Positions 49,410-60,929 of a stretch of 64,000 nucleotides of DNA are shown piece after piece. The position numbers and the translations under genes were made by a program. Below the pieces are notes generated by a model, which did no database searches, was not told the origin of the DNA, and was given only the letters and a program-made list of their open reading frames with translations. Location of the stretch: NCBI GenBank assembly GCA_030704615.1, contig CM060732.1, positions 58,077,053 to 58,141,052 on the forward strand. Reading direction: 5' to 3'. Positions within the stretch are counted from its first letter, which is position 1, and each line of letters starts with the position of its first letter. The stretch comes from Takakia lepidozioides (Eukaryota; Streptophyta; Takakiopsida; Takakiales; Takakiaceae).

Positions 49410-50530
49410 GGTTGCATGTGTGGAGCATGTATTCAGCTCATTGAAGCTTCCATCTTCAAGCTTGGAGGGCAAGCAAGGAAGAGGGAAGGGCTGACTTCCT
49501 TTATGTGAGAGCAATGCATGTGTGGAGCATGCTTTCAGCCTGTTGAAGGCTTGTACTTTCAGGTTTGGGAGTGCAAGAAAGGAAGGAAGGGGCTGGTTTC
49601 CCTGTAGGACATGTGTAGAGCATGCTTCCAGCCCGCTGAAGCGTGTATTTTCAGGTTGGTGGGTGCAAGAAAGAAAGCAAAGGGGCTGTGACAGGCTGTG
49701 CCCAGTGGCCTGTGGGGCTGTGACGGGCTATGAGGGGCTGTGACAGGCTGTGCCATGTGGCTTGTGGGGCTGTGATGGGCTGTGATAGGCTGTGGCGAGC
49801 TGTGAGGGGCTGTGAGGGGTTGTGATGGGCTATGAGGGGCTGTGACATACTGTGGCCTGTGGCCTGTGGGGCTGTGACGGGCTGTGACAGGCTATGCCCT
49901 GTGGCCTGTGGGGCTGTGACAGGGTGTGAGGGGCTGTGACAGGCTGTGTCGTGTGGCCTGTGGGGCTGTGACGGGCTGTGGCGGGCTGTGGCGAGCTGTG
50001 ATGGGCTGTGACAGGCTATGCCCAGTGGCCTGTGATGGGCTGTGACAGGCTGTGGCGAGCTGTGACGGGATGTGAGGGGCTGTGACAGGCTGTGCCTAGT
50101 GGCATGTGGGGCTGTGACGGGCTGTGAGGGGCTGTGACAGGCTGTGCCCTGTGGCCTGTGGGGCTGTGATGGGCTGTGAGGGGCTGTGGCCTTTGGGGCT
50201 GTGACCCCTGTGACATGTGTAGGGCTGTGACAGGCTGTGCCATGTGGCCTGTGGGGCTGTGACGGGCTGTGAGGGGCTGTGGCCTTTGGGGCTGTGCCCC
50301 TATGACTTGTGTAGGGCTGTGACAAGCTGTGCCATGTGGCCTGTGGGGCTGTGACGGGTTGTGAGGGGCAGTGACAGGCTGTGCCCTGTGGCCTGTGGGG
50401 CTGTGACGGGCTATGAGGGGCTGTGACAGGCTATGGCGGGATGTGACAGGCTGTGCCCTGTGGCCTATAGGGCTGTGAGGGGCTGTGACAGGCTGTGACA
50501 TGTGGCCTTTGGGGTTGTGATGGTTGTGGC
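49410..50530. repeat. Minisatellites: about 100-bp repeats, then a GGCTGTGACRGGCTGTG array
   Basis: 49410-49680 has three copies of a 100-bp unit (GTGTGGAGCATGCTTTCAGC, TTTTCAGGTTGGTGGGTGCA). 49680-50530 is built of 10-bp words (GGCTGTGACG, GGCTGTGAGG) in higher-order blocks with GTGGCCTGTGGGGCTGTGA. Long frames of Ser-Gln-Pro/His-Arg-Pro on the minus strand are artefacts of the 10-bp period. Confidence 0.9.
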
Positions 50531-51587
50531 CTGTGTGGGGCTGTGACGGCTTTGACCAGTGATGTATATGGGCCTGTGCTGGTCTATGGTGGCCCGTGGA
50601 CGGCCTGTGCTGACTCGTGGAGGCACTGGTGGACTACCTAAGGACTGACATGTGGTCTTGAAGGCCGAATTTTGAAGCTCGTGGAGGACGGTTTGAGGAG
50701 TATCTTCATGATATCCTTGGGTCATCACGGGCCTACACAGGCCTTAAGGTGTGGCAGTCACAGGCCCACACAGGCCTTAAAGCACGGCAGTCGCAGGCCC
50801 TCACATAGGCCTCAAGGCACGACAGACATAGGCTTGCACGGGTTACAGTAGCACAGGCTACCATAGGTACATGGTACGATGTTGTAACCCTCATAACTTT
50901 TACGGTCACAGCTCCACACAGGTCCACAGAGGTTACATGATACTATTACCACATGAGGGGAACGAGAACGTCACCAACTTAGGGAACGGCATTACAGTTC
51001 GTATTGTCATAACTGACGGTTAGAGTAGTAACTATTAGTTAGACGGTTAGGAGCTTGCGGGTAGAAAAGGTAGAATAGCTACGAAGGGAGCACCACTTCT
51101 TAGGGACATGGACTTGGAGCACATGCAAGAGATTACGTGGAGGAGGAGAGAAACGATGGAGTATAGCTTGATACGTGCAAGCTATAGCTATGAGGGGGTT
51201 GCTATTCCATGAGCTCATGAGCTCATGAGCGGGCATGGCTCACCCATGAGCCGCAAAGTAACACACTTCGAATTTCGGCAGATTTTTTTCGGGCCCAAAA
51301 CTATAAAATAATCGAAAGTAGTATAATAAGAGAAGGTTTTCGAAGATTTCCGCGCTCATGCTGGAAACACTCCGCTCATAAGTACCAGTGTCCGCTCATG
51401 ACTTGGAGCCCAGGCTCATGGACTGCCAGGCCAGGTCATAGAAAAACTGAATTCTGGGCAATAACGGCACCGAAATTATCCTAGAGGCAGAGACGCAAGC
51501 GGAATTAGGATCCGGGTTTGCAGACTCCGGAAACGCAATGGCGACCTATAACCGTGGATAGTACAGTTGCAGAAGTGCAGGAAGGTT
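50531..51587. other. Non-coding interior of element 2 with short repeats
   Basis: Holds two or three copies of CACACAGGCCTTAA-GCACGGCAGT (50730-50830) and overlapping GAGCTCATGAGC words near 51210. No gene. Confidence 0.5.
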
Positions 51588-51970
51588 GGGTATAACGGCG
51601 CCGTAATTGGGCACAGGAAAGAAATAGCCGGCTGAAGGCTCGGGAGTGAAGCCAATAACGGTGCCGAAATTGGGCTCCGCCAACCAAATACCTGGCTGAA
51701 GCCTCCGGAGTGCAGCCAATAACGGTGCCGAAATTGGCCCCGGAAACCAAATACTCGGCTGAAGCCACCGGAGTGCAGCTGATAACGGCGCCGAAATAGG
51801 GGTCCGGAAACCAAATACCCGGCTGAAGGCTGGGCAGTGCAACCAATAACGGCACCGAAATTGGGCTCCGGAAACAAAATTCTCGGCTGAAGCTTCCGCA
51901 GTCCATCCAATAACGGCGCCGAAATTGGGCTCCGGAGAGCAATTACCCGCCTTACGGTGAGGGAGTTTTG
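51588..51970. repeat. 64-bp tandem repeat, six copies, upstream of an element 2 gene
   Basis: The unit begins CCAATAACGGCGCCGAAATT, then GGGCTCCGGAAACCAAATAC and CCGGCTGAAGC-TCCGGAGTG. Copies are 75-90 percent alike. Partial copies lie at 51459 and 53138, so the family extends to both sides of the gene at 52170. Confidence 0.9.
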
Positions 51971-52169
51971 CAAACTCTCCTGAAACTGGTGCGGATTTGT
52001 CTAATAAAAGCACACATGTCAGAGGAAATAGAAGTTTTGCCGCATACAATATTGGCAGTGCAGCAATGATATATCCCTCTTCCGCCGGCCTCGCTCTCAT
52101 TTTGCTCTTCACTCTTCTCTGTTGTGCCCATCTCCTCTCTGCTCTGAGTTCTTGCTGTGTCGTGAGGCC

Positions 52170-52721
52170 ATGTCGTGCCCGAATCACATCTATCGATGCG
52201 AGATGGGAGTCATTGTCCCGAAAGCAGACGACATCATTATCTTCCTAGATGTTTACAAGGACAATCCTCGTCTTGTCCAGCTGAGAGCAATGGAGTTTCT
52301 TCCAGGATTGCACGATTCTCCTGGACCCCGGCTGGGGAGCAGGTGGTTCCTACGCATCATGGACCTGGACTTTCCGCTTGAGCGGGAGCCGAACAGATCA
52401 CGCACAGCGTTGCTGTATCGCTGGAATTGTTGCGAGTGGACGTATGATGAGTGCATAGGTGAAAACTTCACGCGTGGACGGACTGGCTCGGAAAGTGGGG
52501 ACATTCTCTTCAGTTATGAGGATGAGGAGGAGGGGAACACAGGGCCCACTGTGAAAATGTCCTTCTACCAAGGGGGCGCTATCGATAAACACGACATCCT
52601 CGTTAGTTTCAACCGGGCGACAGAAACCGCTTACATTTTGTTCAGATATCGGCACCTAGTCATTCAGGAGGTCCTTGAGAGGCCAGTTCGAGTTCCTTCT
52701 TCTTGGGCGAGGGGACCATAG
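52170..52721 (+). CDS. Single-exon passenger gene of element 2, family unknown
   Basis: 183 residues from ATG 52170 (an ATG at 52122 would add 16). The protein begins MSCPNHIYRCEMGVIVPKAD and includes RSRTALLYRWNCCEWTYDEC, an acidic stretch (SYEDEEEGN) and VKMSFYQGGAIDKHDILVSF. The composition is balanced and unlike the repeat-derived frames around it. A TC-rich leader (CTTCACTCTTCTC) precedes the start, as in many plant genes. No family is recognised, and neither element 1 nor the conserved module has it, so it may be captured host sequence. Confidence 0.5.
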   Translation: MSCPNHIYRCEMGVIVPKADDIIIFLDVYKDNPRLVQLRAMEFLPGLHDSPGPRLGSRWFLRIMDLDFPLEREPNRSRTALLYRWNCCEWTYDECIGENFTRGRTGSESGDILFSYEDEEEGNTGPTVKMSFYQGGAIDKHDILVSFNRATETAYILFRYRHLVIQEVLERPVRVPSSWARGP

Positions 52722-54487
52722 GTCTTGCATGCTAGAGTAGACATGTTTCGACTCGCCGACACTCATGGCACATACATTTTGATTCAGAAATCAAGTAGCT
52801 TCCCTGTGCCATATGGGGAATATACATGCTTGGATAATCTTCTGTTAAGGTTTTTTGCAATTCACTGCTAGTATGCTGGGACGTGTCATTTGTCATATGG
52901 ATTGCTGTTTGCATAAGGTGCAGTATGCAAATGCTGGAATGTGCAGTAGGACCCTTCCCATTGGGACACAGAACTAGTAATCTTGTAAAGGCATCACATT
53001 TGCATAACACTGTCAACGTATTGGTAGCAAATTGGAGTCTTCTCATAAAGGTGGACGAAAACGCCAGGATGAGCTGCGAAATCACCACAAAATTGAATGA
53101 AGAGCAGTAACAAGGAAGCACTATGCAGTATACAGACCAATAACGGCACTGAAATAGGCCTCAATGCCCGTGTATCTCCACACAATGTATGCTTTACTCG
53201 GATCCATTTATAGACAACCAAAATAAAAAAAGTATGCGCATGCCATTTACGGCCAAAAACCACATTCTCATGTATTGCGGCACTGAAATGCACCTGGAGC
53301 CATGGCGGTGCGGCACCACCAAGTGTATAATTCCTCACAAAAAAATAGGGTGCAAGAAGATGAATGTAATATAATTGCCACTTTCTCCTTCCCGAATGTG
53401 GAATGTCAAGCAGTCCGATCTGTATCCTGCCGTAGGGCCTTGTGTAGCTCGTTGAAACTCAGTGTTAGAGCATGGATGAAGACGTCCACTGCGGATATGC
53501 AACTCATGCGCTTCAGAAAAATGTAATAAAGGTGTTTCCAGGGGACGTATGCTGCATTCTTCGATTCCATAACAAGGAAGTCCTCACAGTTGCAAGCTGG
53601 GTACTGAGAAACCGTGATTGCATACACGACACTGCGCGCAGCAGACCCGGCTGTTGATAACTGAAATATGCGCCCCATCCCGGGGTGAGGAACATCCCTC
53701 CAAGCTTGCACTATGCAGGGCAAGGCAAGAGCGTTGGCCATCCTGGTGTTGTTCGCCTTTGTTGGTAGCCGCCGTCTTTTCAGTTTCCCCCACCGATGGG
53801 TGGGTCAAGCTGCGGGGTCACCCACCGGTATGCGGGGTGAAGAGCTTCTTGTGGGAGGAGGATGACGACTGGGAATTGGATTACGTGGAACGTCTGTCCT
53901 CTCCACCAGTCGAAACCCTGCACTTCCTAGAGTGTCTATGTCGCGGCCCTTTGCCTTGAGGGCAGGGGGTCGGGACACATGAGGGGCTGCCCCTGTGGTG
54001 GGGGCAGCAGCAGCGATAGGTATGGGGGGCTGAAGCACCTTTGAGTGCCCAAGGCACTCAGGGAAGCGGAGGCGCTCACTAGGTGGAGCCCCGCACACCG
54101 GGTTGCGGTGGGGGTGGCTCCACAAGGGGTGGTGGTAGCTTAGCGGGACTTAGTGGGGGTGGCATAGGACTCACCATGGGGGCGGAGACCTCGTGGTGGG
54201 AGTCGTGGGGAGTCTTGGGACTCATCACGGTCCATAGGGGCCGTGGTGAGTGGGCCAAGACTCATGCGACTCATCACCGGGAGTCGAGGGTTTTTGTGGT
54301 GGTTCGCCATAAAATGGCATGGCTGGTTGTGAAACCCCCGCGGACAGCTACAGAAGTATATATAGGGAGTAGTAACCTCGAGAACGGTGCAAGCCCGTCG
54401 GTGACCAAAAACTAGTGAGTAAGTGAGCGAGCCGGAAAGCGACCAAAGAGTGGGGAGCTGTTCCGGACTGCCAACTACCAAAGGGAA
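52722..54487. other. Non-coding interior of element 2
   Basis: No gene supported. The left part carries stray copies of the 64-bp family (53138 and 53274). The right part (53990-54480) is G-rich with repeated GACTCATCACGG/GGGACTCA words and a TATATATAGGG at about 54357, resembling a promoter or an old LTR edge, but no partner copy was found. Confidence 0.45.
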
Positions 54488-56771
54488 TCTGGTGTGCGCA
54501 CATATTTCCTTTCTGGACCCAATTCACAACATGCCCATTTAGAATCCGGATTGTGGATAGTATATGTCATACCCAAATGGCGGTGGCATTGAACTGTTGC
54601 AATGCCTCCGGGTGTATGAGGCAGATGCACATTGGTATTTGGAATGTCCTTGGCAAGCAAGATTGAAGTGCAAACAAATCCCTCCTGCCGTTTGTTTCGG
54701 ATGAACCCATATGCTTTTGCATGTGACATGTACTAGTAATATCAGTTCAGAGATGAGCCAATCCACCCGCCTACTACCGAGGACGTTTTTGGTGCTCTTC
54801 AATTGCGCTTTCAGGTTCCTGTGGTATGTTTCTATGGCAGCATTAGTGTCTTGAGAGGCATGAGGTATATTGCGGGATCCCTTCATCCACATTTTGGCTT
54901 TTGGAAGCCACTATGTCTCCATGTAGGTGCAGAATTCTGTCTCAGAAGGGTACTTCTCCCGCAGGTCCAGAATTTTGAATACGACCCATGCTTCACCTGC
55001 ATCCCCAGAGGTCTCCTTTCTATCGTACATGATCTGTGCCAGATCTTGTAAGATAGCCGCTCGCAATACTGGGTCTTTCACCTTTGCAACTGCATTCTTC
55101 TGCCAGGCTCGGCGAACATGCCACAAGCACAAGAAAACAACACAATCCCCCCAAACAGAATCTGTTCTCTTATCAGGTAGGTAAACTGAAATTCATGTAT
55201 AACCAAGAGATCATGGTAGGCATATTTCCTGAGTTCATGGACGTACCTAATGGCAACAATTTCAGCATCAGCGTCATCCACAATAAATGCATTGGGACGC
55301 CAGTCTACTTGCCGACTTGTCATTTGTTTGTTTAGTGCCTCCATCCAAGGCGTCAGATCGATGGTTTTGCACCTTGCAGTGATAATGTACTGGAATACCA
55401 TTCAGCTAGTCGTCAAATACCATCATGGTATATAACGGGTACTGCAACAACAATCATGTGTAACTAAAGTGACTTGAAAGGAAATGGTTGCAAAACAGAG
55501 TACTTCACATGAAGAACGTAATTTGCCATGCTTTCAAGAAATTCGGGTTAACAATCTGGCGAACCTTCTTTTCATTCATTCCAAAGGTTGCATCACAAGC
55601 AACTATGCGACGATGGCCGTGTTTGAGCATCTGTTTTCTCTGCCAATCAGTTTGTATGCCAAGCACAAATGGAAGGTCAAGTTTTCTGTCATTCAACGTC
55701 CAAGCAGGGTGATTAGACTCTTCCTGGTAGTAGAAAACGCTTCCTGGGTTTTCATGCACCCACATTCGGACACTTTGTGCATCATTGGAGTGCTTTTTGA
55801 ATGTTTCTTCATCGCACTTGTTGGCAATATTTCGGATGTCATTTGAAAGAAGGAAGATGTCATGAGTAACCTCGAACCCCCCATCCATGATTTCCCTCAC
55901 CCTCTGCGTGTGCTTGGCCATTATATTGTTGATGCTTAGTCCGAGACGGAGGTTGTGTAACACCCATGATTTCATCTCATCGCTCAGGTGGGGAGCTAAT
56001 GAAACGCGACCTACTTGATGCCCAGGTCCATGGCAGACCTGTCCAGCCCCATTCACATGTCTCTTTTCATAATAGACCGGCTCTGCAATATCAGGGTCCA
56101 CTTAGCCTTGCTTCACTACAAACCTGCACATGCATCCCCTCTTGATGTCTTCCCCCGATTTTGTTTGTGTGGTCCTCATTTGTTTTGGCTTTTGCTTCAG
56201 TGGAAGCGGCTGTGGCTCTTGGCTTCCTCCCCTTCTTCTTTGCAGGCTTCACTCGGCGTTTCTTGTGTGCCATTGCAGGGGTAACCTCCAAGAGGGAACT
56301 AGTTCTGTCTTGTGGACCATATGAGCAGTGATACCTACAATAACAAAAAAACAATCCGTTACTATGACACCAAGGGGATTCAGGCACTCGGACATTCATG
56401 GAAACCATTCGATAGCCCTTGCAACACATGACCTGCAGCCCAATGTATCTTGTTGTAGTCCTGACACTGTTGCTGCAAGGAGCTAAAAGAGACCCCTCCG
56501 GATGGCATCTTTGCTGATGCCTGCTGAAAGTGCATGGGCCATCTGAACGGGAAGACTCCCCTGTAATGAAATCAGCAACTCGATTCCAGGGAATGTAGGC
56601 GACTTCAGCAGAGTTTTGGCCAGGAGGCTTGCCATGCCATTGGAAATGCCACTGCAGTACATGATGGTTGAAAGGACCTACACTGGGCATTTGAACTTGG
56701 TTTCGAAGCAGCAAAACAAGATGGGATGCAATGTTTTCTTCATTCTCGGCAACAGACATATCGTGGCACAA
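54488..56771 (-). pseudogene. MURA-type transposase of element 2
   Basis: All parts lie on the minus strand in one direction. The N-terminal exon 56771-56433 (WNRVADFITGESSRSDG, zinc-binding-like Cys/His) ends at a GT donor. The next exon (56334-55565) begins YHCSYGPQDR and reaches Asp 1 in VACDATFG; it contains a shift near a G5 run and a TAA near 56105. Then FIVDDADAEIVAIR (Asp 2), CLWHVRRAWQKN and DTNAAIETYHRNLKAQLK (Glu) follow. The SWIM finger begins KWACCE but then diverges (LGPERKYVRTPDS), losing the second half of the finger. It is the most complete transposase in the window but not functional. Convergent with the Ulp1 gene far to its left. Confidence 0.85.
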
Positions 56772-57139
56772 TTCAGGGACCTAAGGCACGGTTGGTACTG
56801 GCTGCACATTGTGCTTTCGTGGTCAGAACAGTTTGAGAGGACCATAAAAGGAAGGTGACGATTGGAGGTTGCCTCTCATTACACATACTTCCTGGTCTCA
56901 TCCATCCGTACCTACATACCTCCATCCTAAATCCTAGAAGTAGACCCAATCCATAAAATAATACTAAATTTGAAATTTGAAATTTGAAATTTAAACATGT
57001 ACAACCTTGTGTATACATGCATATGTGAGGGCTTCACGCCTATGGTCATCATGTGACTTTCGTGATGGTCATCATGTTACTTTCGTGACCATCATGTATG
57101 TGTCATCTGCCATGTATGGATCCATGTTTTCGTCTCACG

Positions 57140-57438
57140 ACGTGTCCCGCGCGCGATGTTGGGTTGTGGTGACAGGTGTCATGTGCCACAGAGTTCATGT
57201 GGTGTGGTGACGGCCGGCGGACGGGGGGCGGGGCGGGGAGGGCGGGCGGGCAGGGGGATGGGGGGCGCCGGGAGGGGGGGGAGGGGTGGGGTGGCGCGGG
57301 GGCGAGGGGGTGCCGGGGCACAGCGATCGCGAGCCGCGCAGGAACCGGTGAAGGGGGTGTGGCTGGGGTGGCGGGGGTGCCATGCAGGAAGGACCGAAGG
57401 GGTCGCATTAAACTCCCGGGCCTTTTCTAATGTGCGCT
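57140..57438. repeat. Right terminal inverted repeat of element 2
   Basis: Reverse complement of 35316-35612. 57218-57330 is a G-rich block on the plus strand with at least ten runs of three or more G. Confidence 0.9.
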
Positions 57439-57447
57439 GGTCGTAAA

Positions 57448-58162
57448 AAGCCAGTCACCTGCAATGCCAGGTTACAGTCAGCCCACGCGGTATTTCCAGT
57501 CAACTCATTAGCTGGTAGTCGCACTGGAGACTGCCGGTGGATCTGACAATGATACGGAGCAGCGGGACTCTCAGCCAATATTGCTGGCCCGGCCCGGTAT
57601 TCACCTGGGGCCGGCCACTAGAACACCCGTTACCGCACCCGACCCTTGAGTGCGCCCCTCATTATTTTACGTATTATGTCCACGCGGAATCATCCTGTAA
57701 GTCAGAATAAAATATCAACGGCCGGGACATAGAATCGGTAAAATATTACAATCCTCGATCTAGACAATTTCGAGGACAGTGCGGTAGCTTGCCGACACGT
57801 GGGGTCCAAGAAAGACTCGGATGACATCCACCTTTTGGACGAATGAGGGAATTAAGGATCAGTACACGTACTAAGTACAAGTATAAATACGTAAGTATAT
57901 ATAAAATTAGTGTACTCGTAAATACATACTCATACTTGTCCTGTATGGGTTCTACCGGCGCCCCACCAGAGAGGGTGCAAGAAAAATAAAAATAAAGGTG
58001 GGGGGAGTGACTGAGCAGCAGCAACTGCTCAGTCACTCCCCCCCACCATTTTTGTTTTTGTTTGCTCGTCTCGGGTTTCTGTGGAACAATATTTTTGTCA
58101 TTAATTGTCGTATACATGTCGTCCCCTTGTTATTGTGGGAGGTTTGCGATATTCAACTACCA
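57448..58162. repeat. Spacer with an imperfect hairpin at 57973-58063
   Basis: 57448-57970 holds nothing recognised. At 57998-58047 two arms (GGGGGGAGTGACTGAGCAG and its reverse complement) of about 20 bp face each other across CAGCAA. Weaker pairing runs outward through A/T-rich sequence for about 40 bp in each arm. Confidence 0.75.
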
Positions 58163-58269
58163 CATACCGTCCCTTATCAACCGTTTAGGAGATAATTAAT
58201 TCAAAATGAAAGTGCCTAACGCGTTTTGGGAATTTTTTCAAAATTTGGCCTAATTGCAGGGAAACCAAT

Positions 58270-58301
<32 letters not shown>

Positions 58302-58636
58302 CTGGATTTTGAAAAAAAGCGCGAGTGGCCATAGAGTTTGGCAAAAAATAGCCATACATTCTGTTCATCCATTGAAATTAGGACAAAATCATCCATGTCC
58401 GTACATAAATCCATTTATATCATCCATATTTGGCGAATTCATCCATAATTTATTTTTCATTTGGAGAAATTTGACTATTTCATGCATGAAAAAACAAGGA
58501 ATTTGCAACAGAATATTTCATAGCATGAAGATGCCTAATGTGAGAAATGGTCTGAGAAACGTGCCTAACCGACTCGTTTGGTTTTTAATAATTATTAGGC
58601 GCAAAAATGCCTAAACGGTTGATAAGGGACGGTATG
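58163..58636. mobile_element. MITE with 27-bp perfect terminal inverted repeats
   Basis: 58163-58189 and 58610-58636 are perfect reverse complements (CCGTCCCTTATCAACCG inside). Each inner repeat is bordered by TA, fitting a TA target duplication (Tc1/mariner-like), but CA/TG also pair outside, so the exact end is unsure. It is about 470 bp, AT-rich and without a coding frame; it contains a run of 31 T (58271-58301). Confidence 0.75.
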
Positions 58637-58704
58637 GGAGTTTTGTCTCACCCCTTCAAAAAGTGAGAGGAAAGAGCAAAACTAAACCTCTTTCAAAGTA
58701 ATAG

Positions 58705-60125
58705 GTGGGAAGGCAAATGAAGGGTATTATATTAGCATTAAACATCAACATTTCATTGGTTGAAAAACTCAATGGATTAGAAGAACGATTATTAACTCCC
58801 CGCATATTAGCAAGTCTTGCGCAAATATATCAGTTGCAAGGTTACGGAGAGTACGGTATCAAGGGTAGCATTATAAATGTTCAATCCAACGTAAATGAAA
58901 CACAATCCGTATTACCTCACTTTACCACATGAAGAAGCAACAATTGGATTATTACTTAAGCGACGTTTGGAATATAAATCCCCATATTCGTCAGGAAACG
59001 TGCGCCCAAATTCTATTATGCCAGCATTTCGTGATCTTGTTGATACTCCCTTATACAAAGAGCTAAGATTACGATCCGTCCACAATGGATTGGTTTATTT
59101 ACAATATCGCAACAAACACAAACAAATTCATCTATAGAATGTTTTGAAAATCAACAACAAAATAACAATGAAAATGATATGCGCAGCAATCCATGGAGCC
59201 TGAAGAATCAAATGTGAATTGGCGCCGCAAACGGACTACTAGGAACAACAAATCCAAGGCCCTTCTCTCCTTCGAGTCCACTAGACGCAAGAATGACTCC
59301 CCTATGTACATTTCTTTCTTCATAATGCGGACCTTCTTTTCCATAGCTTCCAGCAGTTCCCTTGGATTTAGTGACGGGGCAGTGTCTCTTTTTTCATCCT
59401 CCATGGTTCTTCGAGGTTATTTTTTCCTCACCTTTATTAATAAAATTCTCCAAGGCATCTGTCCTCTGTTCTCTATTTTTTTTTAAACAAATAAAAAAAA
59501 TAAAAGAAAAGATAATCTTGAAGAAGTTCAAGAAGTTTTTGCAACGGTTGCTCCTAGCCAACCGTTGAACAATTTCAAAATTTTCATAATGATATTTTAA
59601 CGGTGGCTCTTAGCCAACATTTCAAACTTAAGTCTTTTTCAAAACATTCATAGTGAAGAATTAAATTTTCCAACGCTATATTTTGGATGTTCCCGTCCAA
59701 GAGAATTATTTTTAAAATACTTATACCAAGATATAGCAAAATAGAAAATATTGCATAGAAATCATAAATTTGCTAAGCATATTCCAAATCTTTTAAAAAA
59801 ACTATTAAAGTGCTTATTCATGGTATTACATCATCATCATGGATTGGAGTTCGTAAAGATAAACCTATGGGACGAATATTGAAGGCACACGATCTCACAC
59901 ATAAACCAAATTTAGACAAGATATTGCACTCTCTGATTTAGGGTGTAAAGATTTGGAACGATTGCAAACATCACCCGATTATTTTAGGCATTTGCGAAAA
60001 GAAGCATTTGCTATGATTAGAGAATTAGGACCTCAAACATTTTTTGTAACATTTACAAGCGCAGAGAGCAAATAGACACCATCGTTACAAATATTACACG
60101 AACTTAATCATAAATGTTAGATATC
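58705..60125 (+). mobile_element. Degenerate Helitron (Rep/helicase polyprotein) remnant
   Basis: Two frames around 58705-59137 read QLQGYGEYGIKGSIINVQSN, then after a one-base shift LPHEEATIGLLLKRRLEYKS and NVRPNSIMPAFRDLVDTPLY, a region found upstream of the Rep domain in eukaryotic Helitrons. 59860-60110 reads KDLERLQTSPDYFRHLRKEA and FAMIRELGPQTFFVTFTSAE, the Helitron-like N domain. Stops and shifts are frequent and no 3' hairpin/CTRR end was identified. Confidence 0.75.
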
Positions 60126-60232
60126 CCTAGGCTAGTTTCATAACAATCTAGGATCTAAACATCTTGCAGAACTACTATTAAACTATTATATCAGACAATT
60201 TAAATTTTGGCAGAGACTTTACCAGTTTTTTT

Positions 60233-60460
60233 TGGTTGAAATTCAGAAAATAGCACGAGTGGGCTATAGAGTTTTGCAAAAAATCGGCATACATTCTGTT
60301 CATCCATTCAAATTAGGATAGAATCATCCACATCCATACTTTAATCCAATTATATCATCCATATTTGGTAAATTCATCCATAACTTATATTTTGTGGAGA
60401 AATTTGGCAATTTCATCCAGGAAAAAAAAGGGAATCTGTGACAGAATATTCATTTTTATT
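60233..60460. repeat. Second copy of a 200-bp ATTCATCCAT-rich repeat
   Basis: Matches 58305-58530 (inside the MITE) in direct orientation at about 80 percent: CATACATTCTGTTCATCCAT, TATATCATCCATATTTGG and CAGAATATT. The MITE ends are not present here. Confidence 0.8.
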
Positions 60461-60929
60461 TTTTGAGGTTGCCATTTGGCGAGAATTTGCCCAAAAAAAA
60501 AAAAACCGTTGGACTTGACTATTACTCTTACCCTTGAAAAGTGTAATTGAAAGCAATCTCAACAATATGTAAGATTGTAGTTCATAACGCTGCAGACCAC
60601 CGAAACTTATAGGGCCCACCTCCGAAAGGGCGCAGTAGCCGCAAGGCGAAGTGGCTCTTAGTTACGCCGGCCTCGGCCGGAGTCTTCTCTCTCTCTCATG
60701 CATAGTGTTCTCGCCAGCCCCACTTTGCTTGGGTGGGGGCGTGAGCACAACCCACGGTCATGGGAGTTTCATGTTTTATTAACCTCGGTCGCAGGAGTTA
60801 TATGTTTCCAAAACAGAAAAAAACCATAAGCGGGTATAGAGGACCGATGCATGATATATACAGTATGTCTGCACCAATTCAGCGAGGCGAAAACTTCAGT
60901 AGTGTAGCCAGAAACCCTAAACTTATAGC
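60461..60929. other. Spacer without recognised genes
   Basis: Contains an A-run (about 60494), a CT-rich stretch and GC-rich GCCGGCCTCGGCCGGAG at about 60667. Nothing coding recognised; a short frame from 60760 is repeat-derived. Confidence 0.35.

Larger units (their letters stand above)
35316..57438. mobile_element. 22-kb Mutator-like element with zinc-finger, Ulp1 and MURA genes (element 2)
   Basis: Ends are 300-bp inverted repeats beginning GCGCACATTAGAAAAGGCCC, then CGGGAGTTTAATGCGACCCC. They are flanked by a 9-bp direct repeat with one mismatch: GGTCGCAAA (35307-35315) and GGTCGTAAA (57439-57447). Inside, zinc-finger/helical gene and Ulp1 gene run rightward at the left end, and a MURA transposase runs leftward at the right end. 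The 14 kb between holds tandem repeats and three possible passenger genes. The transposase has a frameshift, a stop and a truncated finger, so this copy is not autonomous today. Confidence 0.85.

Noticed and set aside
49651-50501. Long minus-strand frames (224 and 161 aa) of Ser-Gln-Pro and His-Arg-Pro repeats
   Set aside because: They arise from the 10-bp GGCTGTGACG period, which leaves frames open by chance.
54050-54480. LTR or Pol II promoter suggested by TATATATAGGG
   Set aside because: No second copy, primer-binding site or downstream gene in that direction was found.
58305-60460. LTR retrotransposon with 200-bp direct repeats around coding sequence
   Set aside because: The internal coding sequence is Helitron-like, repeats lack TG...CA ends, and one copy lies inside a MITE.
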